A program made the translations under genes and the position numbers. Below the pieces are notes generated by a model. The model worked only from the letters and a program-made list of their open reading frames with translations, had not been told where the DNA came from and searched no databases. From DASREM01 sp035652095 (GTDB taxonomy: Bacteria; Acidobacteriota; Terriglobia; Terriglobales; Acidobacteriaceae), in assembly GCA_035652095.1 (NCBI GenBank), contig DASREM010000055.1, forward strand, positions 1 to 64,000: 64,000 bases of DNA, read 5' to 3'. Numbering within the stretch: position 1 is the stretch's first letter; each line of letters opens with the position of its first letter. Shown one piece after another: positions 1-9,638 of the stretch.

Positions 1-116
1 AGTTGCTGGAACAGTTCGGGCAGCCCCTGATGATGGACCACCAGGTCCGTCATTTCCAGTAAAGCATCGTAGCGCCGGATGTCCGCCCCTGAATCCGCAC
101 CACTGTCTGCATTCAT
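1..116 (-). CDS. Start of a GAF-type regulator (partial)
   Basis: Only the first 38 codons are inside the window; the gene runs off the left edge. The ATG is at 116 on the minus strand and the translation begins MNADSGADSGADIRRYDALL, followed by EMTDLVVHHQGLPELFQQL. This opening resembles the segment just before the GAF domain of acidobacterial GAF/sigma-54-activator proteins (family recollection, not a search). If so, it would be a cytoplasmic sensor-activator working with sigma-54, which is interesting because a sigma-54-type promoter occurs at 30454. Too little is visible to name the effector domain. Confidence 0.55.
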   Translation of the reverse strand, partial: MNADSGADSGADIRRYDALLEMTDLVVHHQGLPELFQQ

Positions 117-155
117 TTACTTCTACTCACTCGACAAGTCCCGAGCGCAAAGAAC

Positions 156-184
156 TTGTCTTCAAAGATGTCACGATGTAAACA
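156..184 (+). promoter_or_regulatory. Candidate sigma-70 promoter for the 343 gene
   Basis: TTGTCT at 156-161 and TAAACA at 179-184 are separated by exactly 17 bp. The rest of 117-342 (between the divergent regulator and the gene at 343) shows no ORF or repeat I can support. The match is imperfect in both hexamers, so this is a suggestion only. Confidence 0.25.
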
Positions 185-342
185 CAAGCTACCCACAAGT
201 GGATGAACATTTATATTTTGTTCGGGTTTCAGAACAAGGTCTGTGCTCCGCAGGTGTATCGAATTTTGGACAAGACGGTAAGCCTTCCGGACCTCGCTGG
301 AAAACACAAATGCCTTCCCAAATTTGGACGTAAAATCTTGTT

Positions 343-585
343 ATGGCGAGAGGCTGGGAAAGCAAGTCGGTAGAGGAACAACAGGCCGAGGCCAGATCGG
401 AACCAAAAGTGCCCAAGGTTCCGCAGAGTCCGGAGCAACTCGCCAAAAAGCGGCAGATAGAGGGTCTCAACCTTTCCCGCAGTCGCGTACTCCAGCAACT
501 CCAGTTCGCAACCTCTCCGTCGCACCGGCAGATGCTTGAATTGGCATTGGCAGACCTGGATGCCCAACTCGCCCGGCTGGGCTAG
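343..585 (+). CDS. Small conserved-type protein of unknown function
   Basis: 80 residues, highly charged and Gln-rich, predicted helical throughout with no signal peptide or membrane segment. The C-terminal half (RQMLELALADLDAQLARLG) has a heptad-like leucine/alanine pattern suggestive of a short coiled coil. It lies 53 bp upstream of purS in the same direction and may be cotranscribed. Coding seems likely because the frame is clean, codon use matches neighbours and alternative frames are poor. I do not recognise a family and assign no function. Confidence 0.6.
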   Translation: MARGWESKSVEEQQAEARSEPKVPKVPQSPEQLAKKRQIEGLNLSRSRVLQQLQFATSPSHRQMLELALADLDAQLARLG

Positions 586-638
586 GCCTACAGTTCATGA
601 CGGCCCGTCGTCGTTCTGACGTATAATCTTGAAGTCCA

Positions 639-884
639 ATGAAAGCATACGTTTACGTTTCGCTGAAAAAGAGTGTCCTGGATCCGCAAGGCAAGACCAT
701 CCATGGATCTCTGAAGAAAATGGGGTACAAGGGGCTGGAGGAGGTCCGCCAGGGGAAGTATTTTGAACTCACTCTGAAGGGCGGCCTGACCCGGACCGAT
801 GCCGAAGCCGAAGTCGCGCGCATCGCTCGCGAGGTCCTCACCAATCCTGTAATCGAAGAATATCGATACACCCTTGAAGACTAG
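639..884 (+). CDS. purS: Phosphoribosylformylglycinamidine synthase subunit PurS
   Basis: PurS is the small subunit of the three-part FGAM synthase (PurS-PurQ-PurL) that converts FGAR to FGAM in purine synthesis. The 81-residue length and the fold pattern fit: an opening beta strand (MKAYVYVSLKKSVLDPQGKT), a helix with the characteristic GY.G...VR.GK, and a C-terminal VIEEYRY strand. PurS bridges PurQ and PurL and channels ammonia. purQ and purL are not adjacent; the next gene is glmS, another glutamine amidotransferase. No SD-like sequence is obvious, but the start is fixed by the family N-terminus. Confidence 0.93.
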   Translation: MKAYVYVSLKKSVLDPQGKTIHGSLKKMGYKGLEEVRQGKYFELTLKGGLTRTDAEAEVARIAREVLTNPVIEEYRYTLED

Positions 885-980
885 TTGCGCCTTGAGCGCT
901 ATCCCGGAAGCTTTTCAGGTAGCCAAAAATCCAATTGTGAGTGAGTTCCCGGTGTTCTAGTCTGGGGTGAGGAGCTTGGT

Positions 981-2855
<1,875 letters not shown>

Positions 2856-2864
2856 ATCATCGCG

Positions 2865-3428
2865 TTATTGCTTTTGCAGCAACGCCGCCTGGCTGCGGCG
2901 GACTTGCGGTCTTTCGATCACACGGAAACCCGCCTGCGCAGCCTCTTCCAGTTCGGACGCGAATTCCTCGGCTTTTACATGACCCTCCGGCTCTGCCAAA
3001 AGGAGGGTTGCGCCGGACTTGGACGCTGCTCCTACTTGAGTAAAGAAGCTTTTGCTGTCTGGCATCTCGTGAACCACGGCAAAAGCAAGGGTGAAATCGA
3101 CTGTTCCGGCCTGCTTCTCCAGTTCAAGCGAGTTCGCCGGAACTGTACGCGCATTCACCCGCACCAGCAGCCCATTCTTCGAGAGGCGCTGCTTCAACTT
3201 CGCTATCATCCTGGATTGAACGTCCAAGGCGATGACGCGCCCGGAAGGGCCCACCAGCCGGGCAAGCTCCAGCGTGAAGAAGCCCATACCCGGTCCGGGC
3301 TCCAGCACTGTCATGCCTGGCCGTACATACGGCCTCAAGAATTGCTCTGGTGAAGTGCGAAAAAGCCATTTGCGCAGCGGGCTCGCGAGGAAGTAACCGA
3401 GCCACCAGGGGCATACTCTGTGGGCCAT
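2865..3428 (-). CDS. Class I SAM-dependent methyltransferase
   Basis: 187 residues with a Rossmann methyltransferase core. Motif I is VLEPGPGMGFFTLELA at about residues 41-56, the acidic end of beta 2 is VIALDVQ, and the motif IV region is VDFTLAFAVVHEM. The N-terminus (HRVCPWWLGYFLASPLRKWL) is typical of small UbiE/BioC-like enzymes acting on unknown small molecules. Substrate cannot be assigned. It is convergent with glmS (9 bp between stops) and divergent from the flavin reductase at 3497. Confidence 0.85.
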   Translation of the reverse strand: MAHRVCPWWLGYFLASPLRKWLFRTSPEQFLRPYVRPGMTVLEPGPGMGFFTLELARLVGPSGRVIALDVQSRMIAKLKQRLSKNGLLVRVNARTVPANSLELEKQAGTVDFTLAFAVVHEMPDSKSFFTQVGAASKSGATLLLAEPEGHVKAEEFASELEEAAQAGFRVIERPQVRRSQAALLQKQ

Positions 3429-3496
3429 GAGCCACCTCGGAATGTAAGTTTACGAGATGCTCCTTATGGGTCTCCGGGCTCATCCAATTCAGAGCG

Positions 3497-4216
3497 ATGG
3501 CATTCCAGAGCTTCACTGCGCGACTGGCGCACTCGATCCCATTATCCGATCAAACCAAGCATCTCGAGTTTGACGTGCAAGGTAGTCCCCGTTTCGGCTT
3601 TGTCGCCGGGCAGTGGCTCTCCCTGAAACAAAATAAGCCGGACGGCGAAGAGATTACGCGGGCCTACTCCATTGCTTCGGCTCCCAGCGAGGACAACCGT
3701 TTTGCACTTTGCCTGAACCGCGTCCAGGACGGTTTCATGTCAAATTTCCTCTGCGACATGAAGGAAGGAGATGAGATCTCCGCGCAGGGACCATTTGGAG
3801 ATTTCATTTTGCGCCCGCCCATGGTTGACACCCTGTTTATTGCGACCGGGACCGGAATCGCGCCGTTTCGTTCCATGCTGCACTGGCTGCTGGCGGACCC
3901 GGCCCGCCACCAGGATCGTCAGCTCTGGCTATTGTTCGGAAGCCGCACCGAACGAGACATCTACTATCATGCTGAGTTCCTGAAACTCGCGTCCGAGCAC
4001 CTCAATTTCCACTACCATCCGACGTTGAGCCGAGGCGGTCCAACTTGGAATGGCTCACGCGGTTACGTGCAGGAGCACGTCGCTAAAATTGTCCAGGGAC
4101 GCACCGATACTCGTGCTTACATCTGCGGCCTGAACGATATGATCAAAGCCAATCGCGAGTTGCTGAAAAGCCTAGGGTGTAACCGCAGGGCGATCTTCTA
4201 CGAAAAATATGATTGA
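3497..4216 (+). CDS. Ferredoxin/flavodoxin-NADP reductase-like oxidoreductase
   Basis: 239 residues with FAD-binding then NAD(P)-binding FNR domains. The FAD isoalloxazine motif is RAYSIAS at about residue 55, the phosphate-binding stretch is GDFILRPP, the pyridine nucleotide motif is ATGTGIAPFRSML near 115, and CGLNDMIK near 214 marks the nicotinamide pocket. No iron-sulfur or flavodoxin domain is fused, so it should pass electrons between NAD(P)H and a separate protein such as ferredoxin. The protein ends FYEKYD, an aromatic-rich tail seen in bacterial FPR-type enzymes. The cognate acceptor is not visible nearby. Confidence 0.85.
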   Translation: MAFQSFTARLAHSIPLSDQTKHLEFDVQGSPRFGFVAGQWLSLKQNKPDGEEITRAYSIASAPSEDNRFALCLNRVQDGFMSNFLCDMKEGDEISAQGPFGDFILRPPMVDTLFIATGTGIAPFRSMLHWLLADPARHQDRQLWLLFGSRTERDIYYHAEFLKLASEHLNFHYHPTLSRGGPTWNGSRGYVQEHVAKIVQGRTDTRAYICGLNDMIKANRELLKSLGCNRRAIFYEKYD

Positions 4217-4277
4217 AATTTTCAACCAGCAATTGGCAATCGTTGACTAAGAATCACCTGGCTGACAAGGAGTTCCT

Positions 4278-5279
4278 GTGTACGTTGCAGATGATAAGCG
4301 TTATGACGCCATGCAGTATCGCCGTTGCGGACGCAGCGGGATCAAGTTGCCTGCGGTTTCCCTTGGCCTTTGGCATAACTTTGGAGGAGTCGATCATTTC
4401 GAGAACTCGCGTGCCATGCTCCGCCGCGCGTTCGACCTGGGGATCACTCATTTCGATCTGGCCAACAACTACGGGCCGCCCTACGGGTCGGCAGAGGAAA
4501 ACTTCGGCAAGATCTTCAAAGAAGATTTCCTTCCCTATCGCGACCAGCTCATAATTTCTACCAAGGCAGGATGGGATATGTGGCCCGGGCCCTACGGAGA
4601 TTTCGGCTCGCGCAAATATCTGCTGGCCAGCCTCGATCAGAGCCTCAAGCGCATGGGACTCGAGTACGTCGACATCTTCTACCACCACCGTCCCGACCCG
4701 GAAACGCCGCTGGAAGAGACGATGGGAGCGCTCGACACTGCCGTCCGGTCCGGGCGCGCGCTTTACATCGGAATCTCCGCCTATGATCCGCAACAGACTG
4801 CCGCAGCGGTCAAGGTCCTGCGACAAATGGGGACCCCCTGCCTGATTCATCAGCCGATGTATTCCATGTTTCATCGCGATCCTGAGCAGGGACTGCTTGA
4901 CGTACTGGGGAATGAAGGAGTCGGATGTATCGTCTTCAGCCCGCTCGCGCAAGGACTGCTTTCCGACCGCTACCTGAGCGGCATCCCTGAAGATTCACGG
5001 GCGGCTCGCGATTTCTTTCTCAGGAAGAACGACGTGGACGATCATCGCCTGGCAAAGATCCGCGCTCTGAACGACCTTGCCCGACGACGCGGACAAAGTT
5101 TGGCCGAAATGGCCATAGCCTGGGTGCTCCGGGACCCTCGCGTGACCAGCGCCCTTGTGGGCGCGAGCAAAGTCCAGCAGGTGGACGACAACGTAGCCGC
5201 CTTAAGAAACCTGGATTTCTCAGCCGAGGAGCTGAGGCAGATCAATGACGTACTGGCCGGGCGGGGTGCCAAGGCATAG
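4278..5279 (+). CDS. Aldo/keto reductase, YghZ-like
   Basis: 333 residues, GTG start with AAGGAG 6 bp upstream. The TIM-barrel AKR signature is complete: GITHFDLANNYG (Asp and Tyr of the tetrad, about residues 54-65), STKAGWDMWPG (Lys), and DIFYHHRPD (His). The Trp-Pro-Gly after the Lys and the long N-terminus (QYRRCGRSGIKLPAVSLGLW) resemble E. coli YghZ/L-glyceraldehyde-3-phosphate reductase. It probably uses NADPH to reduce a small aldehyde in the cytosol. The substrate is inferred only from family resemblance. Confidence 0.9.
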   Translation: MYVADDKRYDAMQYRRCGRSGIKLPAVSLGLWHNFGGVDHFENSRAMLRRAFDLGITHFDLANNYGPPYGSAEENFGKIFKEDFLPYRDQLIISTKAGWDMWPGPYGDFGSRKYLLASLDQSLKRMGLEYVDIFYHHRPDPETPLEETMGALDTAVRSGRALYIGISAYDPQQTAAAVKVLRQMGTPCLIHQPMYSMFHRDPEQGLLDVLGNEGVGCIVFSPLAQGLLSDRYLSGIPEDSRAARDFFLRKNDVDDHRLAKIRALNDLARRRGQSLAEMAIAWVLRDPRVTSALVGASKVQQVDDNVAALRNLDFSAEELRQINDVLAGRGAKA

Positions 5280-5383
5280 CTCCAAGGACCCCGCTCAGCT
5301 GCATCTCTGCGTCAGGATCCCTAAGGCTTTGATAATACAGCAGTAAAGGTTGCAACCGGCAGGGCTCCTCGCTCATCTATAAA

Positions 5384-5404
5384 CTTGACAGTAAATCACT
5401 CAAG
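5384..5404 (+). promoter_or_regulatory. HAIR operator (HspR box) of dnaK
   Basis: CTTGACA at 5384-5390, seven bases, then ACTCAAG at 5398-5404. The HspR-associated inverted repeat consensus (HAIR: CTTGAGT-N7-ACTCAAG, known from Streptomyces and others) is matched perfectly in the right arm and at 5 of 7 positions in the left arm. It overlaps the -35 box of the promoter at 5385-5413, a standard position for repression. The window also encodes an HspR-like protein at 12722. Confidence 0.8.
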
Positions 5405-5413
5405 TCTTATCAT
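5385..5413 (+). promoter_or_regulatory. Sigma-70 promoter of dnaK
   Basis: TTGACA at 5385-5390, 17 bp spacer, TATCAT at 5408-5413. Predicted transcript start is near 5420, giving a leader of about 58 nt before the dnaK AUG with its AGGAGGA ribosome site at 5467-5473. The -35 hexamer lies inside the left arm of the HAIR box, which probably explains why that arm deviates from consensus. Confidence 0.75.
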
Positions 5414-5477
5414 TCTGACGTTGGCATGGCTAAGCTCCTGTCCAGCAAAGCACTTATAGGTTTTTAGGAGGAACAAT

Positions 5478-7406
5478 ATGGCCAAGATTATCGGAATTGA
5501 CCTCGGAACCACGAACTCCGTGGTTGCCGTGATGGAAGGCGGCGAACCCAAGGTCATCCCAAACGAAGAGGGAGGCAGGACTACCCCCTCCGTCGTCGGT
5601 TTCACGAAAACCGGCGAGAGGCTGGTAGGACAAGTGGCGAAGCGGCAGGCCATTACCAACCCGGAGAATACCGTTTACTCCATTAAACGGTTCATGGGAC
5701 GGCGTTACGACGAAGTCAGCGAAGAGATGAAGATGGTTCCCTACAAGGTGGTGCGCCAAGGGGACCACGTTGCTGTAGTGGCGCAGGGCAAGGAATACAC
5801 CCCGCCCGAAGTCTCGGCGATGATCCTTCAAAAGCTGAAGAAGGCGGCAGAAGATTACCTCGGCGAGAAAGTCACCGAAGCCGTAATCACCGTACCGGCC
5901 TATTTCAACGACGCGCAGCGCCAGGCGACCAAAGACGCCGGTCGGATCGCCGGGCTCGATGTGAAGCGAATCATCAATGAGCCCACGGCCGCAGCGTTGG
6001 CTTACGGGCTCGACAAAGGCAAGGACGAGACCATCGCCGTGTACGACTTCGGCGGCGGCACCTTCGATATCTCCATCCTCGAAGTCGGCGAAGGCGTGAT
6101 CGAAGTAAAAGCCACCAACGGCGATACTCACCTCGGCGGCGACAACATCGATCAGAAGCTCGTTGATTGGTTGATTGACGAATTCAAGAAAGACGAGGGC
6201 CTCGACCTTCGTGGCAAGGGGAACGAGATGGCATTGCAGCGTCTGCGTGATGCAGCTGAGCGCGCCAAGATCGAACTCTCGACCACCATGGAGACCGAGA
6301 TCAACCTGCCCTTCATCACCGCCGATGCCAGCGGTCCGAAGCACCTGGTGAAGAAGCTGACCCGGGCGAAGCTGGAATCAATGGTGGAAGACATTATTCA
6401 GCGCTCAGTCGGTCCGTGCAAGCAGTGCATGAAGGATGCCGGGGTGGATGCCAGCAAGATCAATGAGGTCGTGCTGGTCGGCGGTCAGACCCGCATGCCT
6501 CGCATCCAGGCAATCGTGAAGGAGCTGTTCGGAAAGGAACCTCATAAAGGGGTGAACCCGGACGAAGTGGTGGCAATCGGCGCGGCGATCCAGGGCGGCG
6601 TGCTCAAGGGCGAGGTGAAAGACCTGCTCCTGCTGGACGTCACTCCGCTGTCGCTCTCGATTGAGACTCTGGGCGGCGTGGCTACGCCGATGATTCCGCG
6701 CAATACGACGATTCCGACCAAGAAGACGGAAACGTTCTCCACTGCGGCCGACAGCCAGACCTCGGTCGAAGTGCACGTGCTGCAAGGCGAACGCCCGATG
6801 GCGGCGCAAAACCGGACTCTCGGCAAGTTCCACCTGACCGGAATTCCTCCGGCGCCACGTGGCGTGCCGCAGATCGAGGTGACCTTCGACATCGACGCGA
6901 ACGGAATCCTCAACGTCACGGCAAAGGACAATGCGACCGGCAAAGACCAGAAGATCACGATTACCTCGTCTTCGGGCCTGAGCAAGGAAGAGGTCGATCG
7001 CATGGCCAAGGAAGCCGACGCACACTCGGCAGAAGACAAGGCCAAGCGCGAAGAGATCGAGTCGAAGAACCAGCTCGACTCCATGGTTTACAGCGTCGAA
7101 AAGATGCTGAAGGAACATGGCGACAAGATCTCGGGCTCGGAGCGGGGCGACGTTGAAAACGCTGTGGCCGATGCCAAAAAGGCTCTCGAATCGAACGAGA
7201 AGAGCCAGATGGACCGCGCCCGCGAGACGCTTACCCAGGCCTCGCACAAGCTGGCCGAACAGATGTACAAGTCGGCGCAGGCTTCACAGCCTGGCCCGGG
7301 CGCTGGTCCGAGCCAGAGCGACGGTCAGCCGGGCGGCAACGGTCAAGCCAAGAAAGATGAAGGCGTGATCGATGCCGAGTACGTCGACGTAGAAGACAAG
7401 AAGTAA
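5478..7406 (+). CDS. dnaK: Molecular chaperone DnaK (Hsp70)
   Basis: ATP-driven Hsp70 chaperone of the cytosol, working with DnaJ and GrpE. 642 residues. The ATPase domain (1-385) shows GIDLGTTNS at the start, VPAYFNDAQRQATKDAG, IINEPTAAALAYG and VVLVGGQTRMP. The hydrophobic linker is DLLLLDVTPLSLSIET. The substrate-binding domain carries GERPMA and the DNATGKDQKI stretch, followed by a helical lid and a Gly/Gln-rich tail ending VIDAEYVDVEDKK. It has its own HAIR-controlled promoter. dnaJ lies 2.2 kb downstream and hspR 5.3 kb downstream on the same strand; grpE is not in the window. Confidence 0.99.
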   Translation: MAKIIGIDLGTTNSVVAVMEGGEPKVIPNEEGGRTTPSVVGFTKTGERLVGQVAKRQAITNPENTVYSIKRFMGRRYDEVSEEMKMVPYKVVRQGDHVAVVAQGKEYTPPEVSAMILQKLKKAAEDYLGEKVTEAVITVPAYFNDAQRQATKDAGRIAGLDVKRIINEPTAAALAYGLDKGKDETIAVYDFGGGTFDISILEVGEGVIEVKATNGDTHLGGDNIDQKLVDWLIDEFKKDEGLDLRGKGNEMALQRLRDAAERAKIELSTTMETEINLPFITADASGPKHLVKKLTRAKLESMVEDIIQRSVGPCKQCMKDAGVDASKINEVVLVGGQTRMPRIQAIVKELFGKEPHKGVNPDEVVAIGAAIQGGVLKGEVKDLLLLDVTPLSLSIETLGGVATPMIPRNTTIPTKKTETFSTAADSQTSVEVHVLQGERPMAAQNRTLGKFHLTGIPPAPRGVPQIEVTFDIDANGILNVTAKDNATGKDQKITITSSSGLSKEEVDRMAKEADAHSAEDKAKREEIESKNQLDSMVYSVEKMLKEHGDKISGSERGDVENAVADAKKALESNEKSQMDRARETLTQASHKLAEQMYKSAQASQPGPGAGPSQSDGQPGGNGQAKKDEGVIDAEYVDVEDKK

Positions 7407-7415
7407 TAGCGGGTA

Positions 7416-7435
7416 GCGGGGCGTCTGGGCCCCGC
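7416..7435 (+). terminator. GC-rich hairpin just after dnaK
   Basis: GCGGGGC (7416-7422), 6-nt loop, GCCCCGC (7429-7435): a perfect 7-bp stem 10 nt after the stop codon. There is no U-tract, so it is either a weak terminator or a transcript-end stabiliser. Confidence 0.45.
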
Positions 7436-7468
7436 CTCGATCCTCCCGAGCGAGAGCAGGGACTCTGG

Positions 7469-7528
7469 GCCACGGACCATGCGGATGCAAACGGATCAGC
7501 GATCCGAAGACCCCGCGTTATCCGTGGC
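7469..7528 (+). repeat. Inverted repeat with ACGGA/TCCGT arms
   Basis: GCCACGGA (7469-7476) pairs with TCCGTGGC (7521-7528), with internal copies of CGGAT and GATCCG between; AATTTTTA follows at 7531-7538. A similar element with an 11-bp stem lies after the permease gene (12526-12577). Its position between dnaK and a small gene, and the trailing T-run, suggest it may also stop transcription. Confidence 0.5.
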
Positions 7529-7557
7529 TGAATTTTTAGACCAAGGGGAGATTTAAA

Positions 7558-7725
7558 TTGCAATTCGAAGTGAACGGACAAGAATATTTCTTAGCATTCG
7601 TCGAAGATGAGAAGCGCTGGTTTCTCTTCTCGCCAAGAAATCAAGGGATGTTGCGGCTTCCGGTTTATGTTGACGCGCTGAAGTATGAAGGACCGCAGAA
7701 GCCGGCGTTGCATCTCGCCTCGTAA
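7558..7725 (+). CDS. Small protein of unknown function, TTG start
   Basis: A 55-residue ORF starting with TTG at 7558, with AAGGGGAG at 7543-7550 as an excellent ribosome site 7 nt upstream. The translation starts MQFEVNGQEYFLAFVEDEKR and continues WFLFSPRNQGMLRLPVYVDA, giving alternating beta-strand hydrophobics, no cysteines and no signal peptide. It looks like a tiny all-beta domain. It lies in the heat-shock region between dnaK and a secreted protein gene and is easily missed because of its start codon. Function unknown. Confidence 0.7.
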   Translation: MQFEVNGQEYFLAFVEDEKRWFLFSPRNQGMLRLPVYVDALKYEGPQKPALHLAS

Positions 7726-7774
7726 TCCCACAGCACAAGGTACAATGCTGCCGATGTCGAACAGGAGATCTGCA

Positions 7775-8659
7775 ATGAACATGCATTCTGGAAAGAAGCA
7801 GGGGTTGCGAGTCGCTGTTCTTACCGTTTGTATGACTTTGTGTTCCGGCACGGGATTAGCTCAGGCTGGCACGCCAGTCCCCGAGGACAGCCCGGTATTC
7901 AACGCATTCCGGCAGCTCGAGAAACAGAACGACGGGTATCGGATGCGCATGCAGATGCAACCCAGCGATCCGCGCATGGCGCAGATGATGCAAAACATGG
8001 GAATGGGTGTCATGGAAAAAATTGTGAAAGGCAACACCATCCAGACTACCGGGCATATGAAATTCCCGGCCATGGACGTTCCCGGGCAGGTAGACGATTG
8101 GGAGGTCAAGGCGGTCGTGAGGGATGGCAAGGGCGCACGCCTGTTCAGTACGCCCGCGGCTCCGAGATTGCTGAAGGCGCAGGACGCGAACCTGGATATG
8201 CAAATCGCGATGGTGGAGCGCCAAGCAGCGTCCACCATCGCCCAGGCCTTCGCTGGCCCTATGGGAGGTATTAGTGCCGCCGTATCGGCTGCCAGCATGG
8301 CAGCCTCATTGGCCGAAGCCGCGCAGTTGAGAAAGCAGGCTCACGACTTCTTCAAGTGGAAGTGCCTCGACAATGCTCCTCAACTGCCTGCAAATAAGGA
8401 CACCACTCTGCTAAGCGATCTCAAGAGCCTCGGCGATCAGCCCATCGACGGTGCCCCACATGCCGCATACGAATTCTATGTGCGCGATAGTCAAAACCGC
8501 CGGCAAGGACCCGTCCGGCTGTATGTCGCCAAGGACAGCGGCTTGCCCAAGCGGATCGAAATGACCGATCCACAGGGCCATGGCAGCATGCAAATGAATT
8601 ACGAGTACGGCGCGGTGCCGGACATCGAAATTCCGGAATGCCTGGCCAAGAAGCAGTGA
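7775..8659 (+). CDS. Secreted protein of unknown function
   Basis: 294 residues from the ATG at 7775, chosen because AGGAG at 7763-7767 is well placed; the open frame extends upstream to 7685 without a good start. A Sec signal peptide is visible: basic KKQGLR, hydrophobic VAVLTVCMTLCSGTGL, then AQA before GTPVPEDS. The mature protein is rich in Met and Gln near its N-terminus (RMRMQMQ), has an Ala/Ser-rich hydrophobic helix mid-way (GGISAAVSAASMAASLAEAA) and a beta-rich C-terminus resembling DUF4412-like or LolA-like barrels (weak impression). Likely periplasmic. It is 7 bp upstream of the next secreted gene, so the two form an operon. Confidence 0.8.
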   Translation: MNMHSGKKQGLRVAVLTVCMTLCSGTGLAQAGTPVPEDSPVFNAFRQLEKQNDGYRMRMQMQPSDPRMAQMMQNMGMGVMEKIVKGNTIQTTGHMKFPAMDVPGQVDDWEVKAVVRDGKGARLFSTPAAPRLLKAQDANLDMQIAMVERQAASTIAQAFAGPMGGISAAVSAASMAASLAEAAQLRKQAHDFFKWKCLDNAPQLPANKDTTLLSDLKSLGDQPIDGAPHAAYEFYVRDSQNRRQGPVRLYVAKDSGLPKRIEMTDPQGHGSMQMNYEYGAVPDIEIPECLAKKQ

Positions 8660-8666
8660 GGTCGGA

Positions 8667-9134
8667 ATGAAACGTTTGCTCACATCGTTGTTCGTCGCGC
8701 TGCTACTTTCAGGCTTGGGCTTGGCAAGGGACTCGACCGATACCAGGCAGGGACTCACTCAGATGCTACGGACATTTCTCGACGGAGCTGCGAAAAACGA
8801 CAAAGCCGCATTTGAGCATTTCTTCGCGCCGGATGTTATCTACACTCGTGGGGTCGGTGCAGTCATCGACCGTCAGGCGATTCTCGATACCCTGACTCCG
8901 CCTAAAGCGGGCGATCCTGTGCCGACCTACGATGCGGAAGATATCGTGATTCACGAGAGCGGTGACGTCGCAATTCTCAATTTCCGGCTGGTCGTGCATA
9001 GCAACGAAAAGGAGAAGGACGAGACCGCGTATTATCGAAACACGGGAACATTTCAGAAGCGTAAGGGCAAGTGGCAGGTCATTGCCTGGCAAGCGACCCC
9101 GATCGCGGACAAGAAGAGCGAAGGCGGAAAATAG
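8667..9134 (+). CDS. Secreted NTF2-like (DUF4440-type) protein
   Basis: 155 residues. The signal peptide is MKRLLTSLFVALLLSGLGLA. The mature part follows the SnoaL/NTF2-like cone fold: a long first helix with LRTFLDGAAKNDKAAFEHFF, then DVIYTRG, DRQAILDTL, VAILNFRLVV and a final strand KRKGKWQVIAWQATPI. Members of this family bind small ligands or act as degenerate enzymes; no catalytic set is evident. Translationally linked to the preceding secreted protein (7 bp). Confidence 0.82.
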   Translation: MKRLLTSLFVALLLSGLGLARDSTDTRQGLTQMLRTFLDGAAKNDKAAFEHFFAPDVIYTRGVGAVIDRQAILDTLTPPKAGDPVPTYDAEDIVIHESGDVAILNFRLVVHSNEKEKDETAYYRNTGTFQKRKGKWQVIAWQATPIADKKSEGGK

Positions 9135-9147
9135 GTGCGTGCAGAAC

Positions 9148-9579
9148 GTGAAACGATCCGGAACAGCAGAACGCACGAAGCACCGTGATCGCTTCGAACT
9201 TAAACATCAATTCCGCCAGGGTGACGTGGTTAAGCTAGTTGACATCCCTGCCGACCTGAAAGCGGTGGGTAACCCCGATAACGAACTTCGAACGGCGGAA
9301 TTGTTTCGCTTCTGCCTCGGACGACAGTTTCGAATTCATGGTTTCGATCGATACGGGTTTTGTGAACTTCAGGTCAGTGACAGCCGAGAAGTGAGGCGTC
9401 GCTTTGGCAAGTGGCACAGTATCTGGGTGGATCCTCATTTTCTGGAGCTTCGCGAGAAAACCCGGTCGGGATTGCGCAGGCAGGGTGGGTTCGGGTGGAA
9501 GATTGATTTTCGCCGGGCGGAAACAGAATTTGATGACCTTCAGAAAGAATTGGATGGAAAAGCATCGCGTTCTCGCTGA
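9148..9579 (+). CDS. Hypothetical protein with a beta-rich core
   Basis: About 143 residues from the GTG at 9148 (a GTG at 9139 in the same frame is equally possible). The first part reads KRSGTAERTKHRDRF followed by QGDVVKLVDIPADLK and FRIHGFDRYGFCELQV, a pattern of short beta strands resembling an SH3-like or KOW-like barrel. The C-terminal third is charged and helical. No signal peptide. Coding is supported by 430 bp of open frame with sensible composition and the absence of a better frame; no function is assigned. Confidence 0.5.
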   Translation: MKRSGTAERTKHRDRFELKHQFRQGDVVKLVDIPADLKAVGNPDNELRTAELFRFCLGRQFRIHGFDRYGFCELQVSDSREVRRRFGKWHSIWVDPHFLELREKTRSGLRRQGGFGWKIDFRRAETEFDDLQKELDGKASRSR

Positions 9580-9603
9580 GCAACCAGCTCCGAAGCGAAC
9601 TGG

Positions 9604-9632
9604 CTGAATGCTGAGTGCCGAGTGCTGACTGC
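9604..9632 (+). repeat. Heptamer repeat, family A (4 units)
   Basis: Four adjacent 7-bp units: CTGAATG, CTGAGTG, CCGAGTG, CTGACTG, ending 7 bp before the dnaJ start codon. The same family recurs at 13218, 14995 (reverse) and 15112. Confidence 0.85.
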
Positions 9633-9638
9633 TTAAAC

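Noticed and set aside
885..980. A glmS ribozyme upstream of glmS
   Set aside because: Only 96 bp lie between purS and glmS and none of the conserved core of the ribozyme is visible; the ribozyme is mainly known from Firmicutes.
5454..7247. Long minus-strand open frames opposite dnaK
   Set aside because: They mirror dnaK codon structure in GC-rich DNA, lack recognisable motifs and ribosome sites, and are antisense shadows.
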